Shown: in pieces, positions 7,950 through 14,327 of the stretch
Layout of the letters: each line of letters begins with the position of its first letter
Position numbering within the stretch: position 1 is the first letter of the stretch
Source: Lachnospiraceae bacterium
GTDB lineage: Bacteria; Bacillota; Clostridia; Lachnospirales; Lachnospiraceae
NCBI GenBank assembly: GCA_009787745.1
Contig: WQST01000033.1
Location: forward strand, 1-15,294
Direction of reading: 5' to 3'
Length of the DNA: 15,294 bases
Made by a program: the position numbers and the translations under genes
The notes under the pieces: model-generated
Seen by the model: the letters and a program-made list of their open reading frames with translations, nothing else
Database searches by the model: none
Told to the model about the DNA's origin: nothing

Positions 7950-8073
7950 GGGTGAGATAGATTAACTTCCCATGAATCACGCTCAAAACGCTTAAACTGC
8001 TCCATCTATCTCATGTATCACGGTCTAAACCGCCGTAAAGCCAGTGTTTTCAATGCTTGCGATACATGAGATA
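7902..8073. repeat. three copies of TATCTCATGTATC (two direct, one inverted)
   Basis: Identical 13-mers lie at 7902-7914 and 8007-8019 on the + strand and at 8061-8073 on the - strand. Copy one runs on into TCACCTATCGCAAGCC; inverted copy three is followed on its own strand by GCAAGC, so the similarity extends beyond the core. A further inverted pair, TATCTCACC at 7911-7919 and GGTGAGATA at 7951-7959, encloses a small CCTTG/CAAGG stem (7929-7933 with 7939-7943). The arrangement looks like iterons or a secondary-structure-rich recombination region. An alternative is a degenerate coding linker of the adjacent primase. Confidence 0.6.
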
Positions 8074-8191
8074 GGTGTGACACATGGTTTGGGTCTGGTT
8101 GATTTTTTTCTGAATAGGTAAAACAGGCATGAACGATTGTGTTCTTCTCCTGCTTGTAGTTGTGGGCTGCACGGTCTAATGCTTATACTGC
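8074..8191. other. no gene recognised between the repeats and the radical SAM stop
   Basis: Stops occur in most frames. A T7 run near 8103-8109 is not preceded by a good stem for either strand. This could be further decayed element DNA. Confidence 0.3.
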
Positions 8192-9196
8192 TCATCTGTT
8201 GAACCACGCACACGACTCGCAAATTTTTGGCATATCGTTATTTGAATTAACTGCCATTCGCAGTTCATCGTATCTTGCACCCTGCCATACTTCGGCGAAA
8301 CTCTTTTCTTGAACATTTCCCGTATATTCGCCGTAATTACAACATAAATACACATCGCCATTATATGCTACGGAAGCATTGATAAAAGGTGCGTTGCAAT
8401 TCGTGTCAACTATAAAATTGCTTTCATGAATATATTTATCGCCCCACCACAAATAATCGCCGACTTTTGTAGGATATAAGCTGTTTAACATTCCGTTATT
8501 GTTTATAAATTCAACTGTCTGTTCAATTTCACACCTTAAATCATCGGTTGTTTCTGCCGCATATTCTGCAGGAGCTGTCACAAGACCGTAACCAATACGC
8601 TTTATTCCCAAAGAATGTGCGAGTTTAGCAAGAGCGAGCAACTGATTTTGATTATCTTTTTGAATTGAAACATAGATTTCGGGAGATTTTTCAATCGGCA
8701 CATCGGAATATGCTTTTACGAGATTTCTTATATTATCGCAGACCTTTTCAAAGTCAGCACCACGTCTTATGTTCTCAAATGTAGCCTTATCCGCTCCGTC
8801 AAACGAAACAGTAACTTTAACGTTCACAGAACGCAGAAAGTCAATCATATTGTCAGAAAGCAATGTACCATTTGTTGATATATCGATATCGCAATCGAGT
8901 CTCTTTTTTGAACATATGTAATTAACTCGTTCCCTAAAATCCTTTAATATAAGTGGCTCACCCCAGTTAAATAAAGAATAACTCGTGACATAAGGTGCTG
9001 TTTCATCGACTAATATGCAAAACAAATCAAAAGACATGATTTTGCCTGTAACTTGAATTTCGTCACGACACATTTTACATGACAGATTGCAATCTTGTGT
9101 TATATCAAGATAAAGTTTTTGAGGATATTTAAGCGAAACTTGACCGTTAAGGCAAGCCTGCATTTGTGAAAAGCTGTTGTTAGTGTAAAATTTCAT
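8192..9196 (-). CDS. radical SAM/SPASM-domain protein
   Basis: A 334-residue cytoplasmic iron-sulfur enzyme. The radical SAM cluster motif is C36-N-L-S-C40-K-M-C43 (Cx3Cx2C). A SAM-binding NWGEPL motif lies at 77-82, followed by a DISTNGTLL strand and VSFDGADKATFE. The C-terminal SPASM region has Cys267, Cys285, Cys286, Cys326 and Cys329, likely ligands of an auxiliary 4Fe-4S cluster, with GDVYLCC and the family-like SFAEVW segment. SPASM enzymes typically modify peptides (RiPP maturation, as in anaerobic sulfatase or quinohemoprotein maturation), but no precursor peptide or RRE domain is visible nearby. The frame is open far upstream to 9469, but those extra residues are antisense to the coupling-protein relic, so ATG 9196 is chosen; it starts just where family similarity begins. 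No strong ribosome site precedes it. The gene lies opposite to the flanking element relics. Confidence 0.88.
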   Translation of the reverse strand: MKFYTNNSFSQMQACLNGQVSLKYPQKLYLDITQDCNLSCKMCRDEIQVTGKIMSFDLFCILVDETAPYVTSYSLFNWGEPLILKDFRERVNYICSKKRLDCDIDISTNGTLLSDNMIDFLRSVNVKVTVSFDGADKATFENIRRGADFEKVCDNIRNLVKAYSDVPIEKSPEIYVSIQKDNQNQLLALAKLAHSLGIKRIGYGLVTAPAEYAAETTDDLRCEIEQTVEFINNNGMLNSLYPTKVGDYLWWGDKYIHESNFIVDTNCNAPFINASVAYNGDVYLCCNYGEYTGNVQEKSFAEVWQGARYDELRMAVNSNNDMPKICESCAWFNR

Positions 9197-9211
9197 GTTT
9201 TTCGATCTCAC

Positions 9212-9217
9212 ATTATA
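9212..9217 (-). promoter_or_regulatory. perfect -10 box ahead of the radical SAM gene
   Basis: On the - strand the hexamer TATAAT lies only 15 bases before ATG 9196, so a transcript from it would have a leader of about 9 bases and no room for a strong ribosome site. No good -35 box was found at 15-18 base spacing. A leaderless or very short-leader transcript is one reading; chance in AT-rich DNA is the other. Confidence 0.35.
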
Positions 9218-9260
9218 TAAATTTGCCACAATAACACCGTGGGATATTTGCACTACACGT

Positions 9261-9465
9261 AATATCGGACAAATTCCTAACTTCGATAAGCTTATCGCTA
9301 CCATCCGTAGTCGTGAAATTTCAGCGTGTGTCATATTACAAGCGCAATCACAACTTAAAAATATGTATAAAGACAACGCTGAAACGATTATCGGCAACAT
9401 GGACGCCCGACTTTTCTTAGGCGGCGCAGAAAAAACTATCGGAGTCGCTCGGCAAAGATGTTCTA
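9261..9465 (+). pseudogene. fragment of a VirD4/TraG type IV coupling protein
   Basis: From 9261 the frame reads NIGQIPNFDKLIATIRSREI, then ILQAQSQLKNMYKDNAETI and FLGGAEKT. This is the segment downstream of the Walker B motif of VirD4/TraG-family ATPases that deliver DNA to conjugative type IV secretion systems. At about 9437 roughly five expected codons are missing and the reading continues in another frame as SESLGKDVL (9439-9465), also family-like. The Walker A and B parts and the membrane anchor are absent. It is a relic of a conjugative element, on the strand opposite to the radical SAM gene. Confidence 0.8.
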
Positions 9466-9509
9466 CCATGTAAAAGTGTGGAATCTACCGCACTCAAATT
9501 ACATGGTAG
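9463..9509. repeat. strong 47-base inverted repeat at the end of the coupling-protein relic
   Basis: CTACCATGTAA at 9463-9473 is perfectly complementary to TTACATGGTAG at 9499-9509. Inside, AGTGTGG at 9475-9481 pairs with CCGCACT at 9488-9494 (one G-T), leaving a six-base loop and an asymmetric internal bulge. This is a much stronger hairpin than expected by chance. There is no T-run after it on either strand, so it does not look like an intrinsic terminator. Confidence 0.7.
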
Positions 9510-9657
9510 TTCTTTCATTTGCGGAACAGATGGACGGACACCCTGACTGGAAAATTCTTTCCCGGCACAGGAACAATTTGCACTTGCTTATGGCGTTAAA
9601 AAATGTGTGGCAAAATATTTTGAAGAAATTTTCAAAATAGACTTCCGATTTACCCCG
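9510..9657. other. unassigned stretch between the hairpin and the TIR relic
   Basis: A 60-codon + strand frame (9458-9640) crosses it but has no recognisable motif or ribosome site. The neighbouring + frame reads about FALAYGVKKCVAKYFEEIFK (9574-9633), which looks protein-like but was not identified. It is probably another gene relic. Confidence 0.3.
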
Positions 9658-9717
9658 TTAAAATTTGATAGAGCTATAACTAATAAAAACATATTTATTT
9701 TCTTTTTGTATATTCAT
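9658..9717 (-). pseudogene. first 19 codons of a probable TIR-domain protein
   Basis: A good GGGGAG site (9723-9728 on the - strand) precedes ATG 9717. The peptide begins MNIQKENKYVFISYSS and ends two residues later at TAA 9658-9660. The YVFISYSS string is the first beta strand and its following loop in TIR domains (typical F-I-S-Y-S), which act as NAD-consuming enzymes or signal adaptors in bacterial immunity. The remainder of the domain is absent. The stub sits at the edge of the mobile-element debris, so the gene was probably cut by rearrangement. Nineteen residues cannot prove the family. Confidence 0.5.
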
Positions 9718-9735
9718 AATATCTCCCCTATGTAA

Positions 9736-10020
9736 TTATTGATATAATACATATTTTTGGTTAATCAGGTCTTCAAAAGTATCTTTAAATAATTTTGGTA
9801 ATCCCAATTTCAATTTTAGTTATGATCTAAGCGGAAGTGAATCCTCATAAATCATATCAGGACATAAATCAATTTCATCATTCCAATAAACACACATACC
9901 ATCGGCTTTTACCAACGAAAAGAAGCCTTTGTTATTTAGCTTCTTATACATCGATAAATCAAGCATTGGCTTTACATCAAATACTCTAATTGTCGTTTGT
10001 TTCGCGTCATTTAATAAATG
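9736..10020 (-). pseudogene. DUF2442-like remnant with an in-frame stop
   Basis: Reading from 10020 on the - strand there is no start codon at the expected place. The frame gives TIRVFDVKPMLDLSMYKKL, then FFSLVKADG and VYWNDEIDLCPDMIYEDS, closely following the pattern of DUF2442 proteins (a phenylalanine-Asp-Val-Lys-Pro strand and a trp-Asn-Asp-Glu-Ile-Asp-Leu box). The first ~20 residues are missing. The frame stops at 9820-9822, then stays open in the same phase for 27 more codons to 9736-9738. That stop is 18 bases before the TIR-like start. DUF2442 proteins are small and of unknown function, often paired with DUF4160 proteins; no partner is visible here. Confidence 0.6.
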
Positions 10021-10024
10021 TTAC

Positions 10025-10969
10025 TTATTGCAAATCTCCACCGCTACCGATTATTTTTACACCACTCGCAGATTCAACCGTTTTGGTGGCAAGCTCACGT
10101 AGCTCGGCATAAGCTTTATCCAGTTTATTCTGTAAAGCTGTGTTTGTTTTATTGAATAAATCTAATTCCTTTTCCAAATATGCAATTTTATCATTTTGAC
10201 GGTTTAGCGAGCTTTCGAAATCCTTCTCGGAAAGCTTTGTTTTATAATCGTATTCTTTGGTTAGCTCGGATATTGCTAAAGCTACAGCTTGCTTCTTTTC
10301 TGACTCTATTAATGCCGGAATGCTTTCTACTTTTGTCTCCAAGGTCTTTATATATTCAAGCTTATTATTAGTATCCTCAAGGACAGCCTGAATTTCTGCT
10401 TCTTTTCTGGCTAATACTAGCTCTCGGGCGGCTTTTTCATCTCCCCAAGCGTTGCTTTCTTTTTCTCGTTCTCTTTTCAGATTGTATTGGAATTCCTCGG
10501 CTTCTCTGGAACGGTCAATCTTCAGCTTTTTGGCTAAATTATCATATTCTTCTTGTAGTTCAATCTTTTTTTGAGCATAATCAGTTTTTAAACTTTCAAT
10601 ATTGGTTTTAGCTTCTTCAATTTTATCATTATTTTCAGCTTCAATTTTTTCTTGCCGCTCCCTTCCGGACTCAATTACTAACGCTAATTTCTGTAAGTTG
10701 ACAGAAACATCATAAAGCTCTTGAAGTCGCGCTTCTTCAGCGGCAATAGCAATTTGTAAATCTTTAAATTTGTTATTAAGTTCTGTTGAAAAGACGTTTT
10801 GATCAACGGCTGTTTTGGCTGACTCTATGGCTTTCTTTTCAACCTTTTCTTTCTCAGTTTTTTCGGGAAAGAGTTTTCCTTTCTCGGCTGCTTCGGCACG
10901 TACCAAAGCGGCGTTAAGAGCTTCCAACATCTCTGCTTTGGTGTTTTTCATCGAAATTTCTTGCTCCAT
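10025..10969 (-). CDS. long coiled-coil protein of unknown function
   Basis: A 314-residue, highly charged protein (Glu/Lys/Ala rich), predicted cytoplasmic: no signal peptide or membrane segment. Start ATG 10969 is supported by AAAGGAG on the - strand seven bases upstream. Residues 1-40 are helical with an N-terminal KNTKAEMLEALNAALVRAE segment. About 60-290 is an almost continuous heptad-rich coiled coil (REREKESNAWGDEKAARELV around the middle). The end (residues about 300-314) is a short Gly/Ser tail. Such proteins are frequent scaffold-like unknowns in Clostridia; there is no ATPase or nuclease motif. It lies downstream of, but 198 bases from, the ABC genes and has a possible promoter of its own. 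Its stop at 10025-10027 directly abuts the DUF2442 remnant. Confidence 0.85.
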   Translation of the reverse strand: MEQEISMKNTKAEMLEALNAALVRAEAAEKGKLFPEKTEKEKVEKKAIESAKTAVDQNVFSTELNNKFKDLQIAIAAEEARLQELYDVSVNLQKLALVIESGRERQEKIEAENNDKIEEAKTNIESLKTDYAQKKIELQEEYDNLAKKLKIDRSREAEEFQYNLKREREKESNAWGDEKAARELVLARKEAEIQAVLEDTNNKLEYIKTLETKVESIPALIESEKKQAVALAISELTKEYDYKTKLSEKDFESSLNRQNDKIAYLEKELDLFNKTNTALQNKLDKAYAELRELATKTVESASGVKIIGSGGDLQ

Positions 10970-11166
10970 ATAGGTTCTCCTTTGTGATTTTTGACGAGAG
11001 TTATAGATTTATGATAACATGCTTAACGGTGACGATTGCGGCGACTGTCGCCGATTTTACCGCGCCGATGGACACATCTGTTGCGGTAATTATAACACAA
11101 AAACGGCGAAGTGTGCGAAAAATATTATTACTTTTCCGGTTTCCTTTTGAAAAAAGTATAGCTTCC
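10970..11166 (-). promoter_or_regulatory. intergenic region with a probable promoter for the coiled-coil gene
   Basis: On the - strand a perfect TATAAT lies at 11089-11094, giving a leader of about 110 bases before ATG 10969; no good -35 box is seen. The leader contains a CGGCGA/TCGCCG stem (11039-11044 with 11048-11053, loop CTG). GC content is locally higher (about 11035-11070) than in the AT-rich genes on both sides. No gene is credible here: a + strand 98-codon frame is antisense to the permease end and has no ribosome site. Confidence 0.45.
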
Positions 11167-12003
11167 TCAAAGAAAAAATCTCAATCCCCTTTGCGGTCGG
11201 ACGTCGCCGCTTGCCGCGTAAATATTCTTTATTTTTTTAAGCAAAATGCAAATAAATATGAATGTAATAATAACACTTAGTAAATGCGGAGTTAATGTCA
11301 AAGAACCCAAAGAAAACATCGCTTGCAGATTCTCTGCGATTACTATATAGTTCCCTAGCGGTGTTAAGGCAAAAAACACGCCTATTTCAGGATTTAAGCT
11401 AAAAAGCGATACGAAACATCCTATAAATAATAAAACACAAGCAAGGTAAGGATTATTTAGTTTTGCCGATATATACATACTAAATAAAGCCGTAAAATTT
11501 GCGGTAAAAATAAAGGTAAATAGCATAATAAATAATAAATCGCCGGAAGTATTTACCGTCGAGTTGATGGCGTAAATAATGTCATAGTCTTCAATTATTG
11601 GTATTTTAAAATCAAAATCAAATGCAACGACATAGCCAATCAGAGAAGATACAATAAAAAGCATGATAATTATGTTGGTGCCAAGCAAAGCTAATATCAT
11701 CTTCGCTTTTGCTAATTGCCCTCTACCGAATTGAGAACACATTAATATCTGCGACATAGCATTTTTCTCTTCTTGAGGAAAAATTGACACATGCGCAAGA
11801 ATAATAATATCCAAAATTATCATCCCATACATCCAGTATAACGCCAAATATTCCCATAGAGGTATATACTCGCTGTATTCGTTATTATACATATTTGTTA
11901 CCTGACACATAAGGAATGTGAAAAAACAAATTACAACGGTGAGGAATATAACTACTGCAAATATTTTTCTTTTTCCATTTTTTTTCAGTTCATAACATAA
12001 CAT
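11167..12003 (-). CDS. ABC-2 type transporter permease (second permease of the set)
   Basis: A 278-residue membrane protein with about six hydrophobic segments: roughly residues 14-34, 52-72, 100-125, 152-175, 185-205 and 230-252, typical for an ABC-2 exporter permease half. ATG 12003 is preceded by an AGAGGAAG site on the - strand, 31 bases after the ATPase stop. Three genes (permease, ATPase, permease) are in one line and probably co-transcribed. The last ~15 codons (SGDVRPQRGLRFFL) are more GC-rich and polar than the remainder, so the original C-terminus may have been replaced. Substrate is unknown; peptide or bacteriocin export or self-immunity is a usual role of such sets. Confidence 0.85.
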   Translation of the reverse strand: MLCYELKKNGKRKIFAVVIFLTVVICFFTFLMCQVTNMYNNEYSEYIPLWEYLALYWMYGMIILDIIILAHVSIFPQEEKNAMSQILMCSQFGRGQLAKAKMILALLGTNIIIMLFIVSSLIGYVVAFDFDFKIPIIEDYDIIYAINSTVNTSGDLLFIMLFTFIFTANFTALFSMYISAKLNNPYLACVLLFIGCFVSLFSLNPEIGVFFALTPLGNYIVIAENLQAMFSLGSLTLTPHLLSVIITFIFICILLKKIKNIYAASGDVRPQRGLRFFL

Positions 12004-12034
12004 TTCGGCTTCCTCTTACAATCCGCTAATTAAA

Positions 12035-12907
12035 TCAAATTTCAAATTCATTGTTTTCCAAAAGAAATAAATATAAGTCTTGCAGATTCGCCTTTGCTAA
12101 AACGGAATTCGCAGTGGGTTGTTTATCGGTAACCAAGCGTAGTTCAACAACATTTCCTTTGGTTTTGATGTTAGAAGTCGGATATTTCTTTTTTAAAATA
12201 TCCGCTTCTTCTTTTTCACAAGTTAAATCCCATACTTTACCTTCAACAGCAGATAATAATTCTTCAGGACTAGACTGGGTTTTAACTTTTCCATTACTTA
12301 ATATGATTAACTCATTCCCAATATCCTCAATGTCGGAAACTATATGAGTGGCAAATACTACAATTTTGTCATTAGCATACTCACTAATAAATTGCTTGAA
12401 TCTCATCCGCTCTTCTAAATCTAATCCGGACGTCGGTTCGTCCAATATCAATATATCCGGATTGTTAAGTATTGCCTGAGCAATGCTCAGACGTTGCTTC
12501 ATTCCGCCGGAAAAGTTTTTTATTCTTGTTAATCCGGTATCGTCAAGATTTACTTGCGAAAGCACATTTTCAATAGTTTCTTTTGATTCTTTCTTTGAAA
12601 TACCTTTTACAATGCACATATAATTCAAAAAATCTCTAGCTGTAAAATCGGGATAATATCCTACTTTTTGGGGAACATATCCTAAAATACTGCGATACCG
12701 TCCATCAAGTTCCTTAATAGGTTTTCCATCAAGCAAAACATTACCTGAGGTCGGAGCCTCAAGATAGCATATTAAACGAATCAATGTAGACTTTCCGGCT
12801 CCATTTGGACCAAGCAGGCCATACACTCCATTTTTTAAAATACAATTTACATTATTCAATACTTTTTTATCATAAACCTTGTCAACATTTTTTAATTCTA
12901 ACGTCAT
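12035..12907 (-). CDS. ABC transporter ATP-binding protein
   Basis: A 290-residue cytoplasmic ATPase of the ABC-2 exporter type. Visible in order: Walker A GPNGAGKST (residues 33-41), Q-loop Gln80, signature FSGGMKQRLS (132-141), Walker B ILILDEPTSGLD (152-163) and H-loop His188 in FATHIVSD. The C-terminal 80 residues are the usual regulatory extension. ATG 12907 is chosen over TTG 12913: AAAGGTGAT just ahead is a near-perfect ribosome site at 5-base spacing and lies in the end of the upstream gene. The upstream permease stops at 12910-12912, two bases before this start, so translation is coupled. It energises both flanking permeases. Confidence 0.95.
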   Translation of the reverse strand: MTLELKNVDKVYDKKVLNNVNCILKNGVYGLLGPNGAGKSTLIRLICYLEAPTSGNVLLDGKPIKELDGRYRSILGYVPQKVGYYPDFTARDFLNYMCIVKGISKKESKETIENVLSQVNLDDTGLTRIKNFSGGMKQRLSIAQAILNNPDILILDEPTSGLDLEERMRFKQFISEYANDKIVVFATHIVSDIEDIGNELIILSNGKVKTQSSPEELLSAVEGKVWDLTCEKEEADILKKKYPTSNIKTKGNVVELRLVTDKQPTANSVLAKANLQDLYLFLLENNEFEI

Positions 12908-12909
12908 AG

Positions 12910-14019
12910 TCAATCACCTTTATTCAAATTTAAATAGTTCCTTTTCCAAATCACTATAGTTATAAAAAATAAAATACTAGATAATAAAAATCGCACAATA
13001 ACTACTCCCCATAAGGCATACCATGTCGGAAAATCAAGCAATAAAGCCGTTGCAAATAACGCATTTATCGGCATTACAGCCAATAGAATGTTTTGTATAT
13101 TTTCATTAGGTATCATCTGCACGATAGGGTAGCTTAATGACCAAGTTATAACCATCGTTAATGCAAATGATGCCAAAGTAGTCCGGCATAACATAGATAT
13201 AAGTATTGCCGTAAAACCTAGCATATTACATCCTATTACACCAAACAAAAGCCGCCATAATGTAAGCTGACCCATATTCATATTAATTGTGGAAGAAATA
13301 AATCTTCTTTCAAGACTGCATTGAATGCTCACATTGGCATTATCAAAACCGTATTGCGAAAAATGAATTATGCTAATAAAGATCAGAAATATAAACATTA
13401 AAAAATTTAGTGAGCAGAAAGCGGCTCTTGTTTTGTATTTGAGCAACCTATTTCCGCCATTTTCCGCCGTGCCAAGAAGTTCATTCATATTGCATTCTCT
13501 GTCATATGCAAAAAGCGGAGCTATAATGATAATTATAAATAAAGAAAATACCAAGAAAAAATTATTCAAAATATTACCGTATGCATCCCAATCGCCACTA
13601 AATCCATACCAAACCGATCCATCTACATTTCCCCAGATATCATCTTTTTTTGCATAATTTTCTGAATCAATAGCAAAAGTAGCATTAAAAAAATTATATG
13701 TAGCATTGTAAAACTTTTTTCCTTCTACAAATTCAACATAAGAAGAGTTCTTAACGTCATGATGAAGTTGCTTAAGAAACAAATCATTAACCTCACCGGT
13801 ATATTTCAGAGCAATTTCCTTGTTTTGCTGATATCCTTCCTTTCCCGTAATAAGGTCACCACTTTTCTCGGAATAGCTGATTACACTTGAAAAAATATTC
13901 AAATTATATCCAAATCCACCATAAACATACAAAGTTAAAAGTATAGTAACAACTACTAAAAATAAAGAAACAAATATCGTTTTTATTTTAGCAAATTTAT
14001 ATATTTCGCTCTTTACCAT
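12910..14019 (-). CDS. ABC transporter permease with a large ectodomain
   Basis: A 369-residue membrane protein. ATG 14019 is preferred to ATG 14064: AGGAGGAG precedes it on the - strand and the family-like start (MVKSEIYKFAKIKT, a short cytoplasmic helix then a membrane segment) begins here. One membrane segment at about residues 16-38 is followed by some 115 mostly polar residues, then five segments from about residue 155 on. The polar loop carries several aromatic residues (VEFVEGKKFYNATYNFFNAT) and is expected outside the cell. This 1+5 layout is that of ABC-2 permeases with an extracellular insert. It is the first gene of the permease-ATPase-permease set. No clear promoter was found upstream. 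Confidence 0.85.
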   Translation of the reverse strand: MVKSEIYKFAKIKTIFVSLFLVVVTILLTLYVYGGFGYNLNIFSSVISYSEKSGDLITGKEGYQQNKEIALKYTGEVNDLFLKQLHHDVKNSSYVEFVEGKKFYNATYNFFNATFAIDSENYAKKDDIWGNVDGSVWYGFSGDWDAYGNILNNFFLVFSLFIIIIIAPLFAYDRECNMNELLGTAENGGNRLLKYKTRAAFCSLNFLMFIFLIFISIIHFSQYGFDNANVSIQCSLERRFISSTINMNMGQLTLWRLLFGVIGCNMLGFTAILISMLCRTTLASFALTMVITWSLSYPIVQMIPNENIQNILLAVMPINALFATALLLDFPTWYALWGVVIVRFLLSSILFFITIVIWKRNYLNLNKGD

Positions 14020-14158
14020 ATTAATATGTCTCCTCCTTTTGTCATTGGAATTCACGCAATACATTACATTGCCGGAATGCGATAGCTGTCAGCAGATTTG
14101 CATCAGGTATAGAGTTGCTACAACAACTTAAATTATCAAATCATTTTCTTAGATATAA

Positions 14159-14272
14159 AATGAACGGGAGGACGGAATTACAGTAGCGCGTAAAATCCGA
14201 GAATTTGATAAAGATGTAATCATCGCTTTTGTAACTGCACGGATAAACTTTTCTATAGAAGGAATAAAGTAA
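14159..14272 (+). pseudogene. scrap of a response-regulator receiver domain
   Basis: From 14171 the + frame reads DGITVARKIREFDKDV then IIAFVTARINFSIEGIK, and stops at TAA 14270-14272. This follows the receiver-domain path after the phospho-acceptor Asp: DGI-x-VA-x-KIR helix, a strand ending in VT, and S-x-EGI-like loop, as in LytTR-type regulators (AgrA/VirR-like). The start, the acceptor Asp and the DNA-binding domain are all absent, and an in-frame stop lies at 14156-14158. It lies between the ABC genes (opposite strand) and the terminator of the CotH gene. Confidence 0.6.
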
Positions 14273-14285
14273 ATGCTGAAACCCA

Positions 14286-14309
14286 ACGGGCGGCCAATCG
14301 GCCGCCCGT
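14286..14309 (-). terminator. hairpin downstream of the CotH-family gene
   Basis: ACGGGCGGCC at 14286-14295 pairs perfectly with GGCCGCCCGT at 14300-14309 around a four-base loop. On the - strand it lies 18 bases after the CotH stop, so it probably ends that transcript. The following bases (TTGGGTTTC) are only weakly T-rich. It resembles the hairpin at 3251-3282. Confidence 0.65.
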
Positions 14310-14327
14310 AGTAACCATGAATCTACT

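Larger units (their letters stand above)
7645..9509. mobile_element. degraded integrative/conjugative element remnant with a radical SAM gene inside
   Basis: Three independent signs mark this as element debris. They are a primase fragment of P4/D5 type beginning where the acyltransferase gene is broken, a cluster of short direct and inverted repeats (7902-8073), and a coupling-protein (VirD4/TraG) fragment at 9261-9465 ending in a strong hairpin (9463-9509). No integrase, relaxase or clean terminal repeat was found, so the borders are approximate. The radical SAM gene lies between the two relics in the opposite orientation. Confidence 0.5.

Noticed and set aside
7902..8073. CRISPR array
   Set aside because: Only three short 13-base copies, one inverted, with irregular spacing; no repeat-spacer regularity.
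9197..9469. N-terminal extension of the radical SAM frame
   Set aside because: It is antisense to the coupling-protein relic, has no family similarity, and its residues look like the complement of another gene.
9458..9640. 60-codon + strand frame starting within the hairpin
   Set aside because: No ribosome site, starts in the left arm of an inverted repeat, and no recognisable product.
10984..11280. + strand 98-codon frame over the permease end
   Set aside because: Antisense to the permease, no ribosome site, no motif; its composition reflects the GC-rich patch.
14113..14128. AGTTG/CAACT small inverted repeat upstream of the ABC set as an operator
   Set aside because: A five-base stem is expected often by chance in AT-rich DNA, and no promoter overlaps it clearly.
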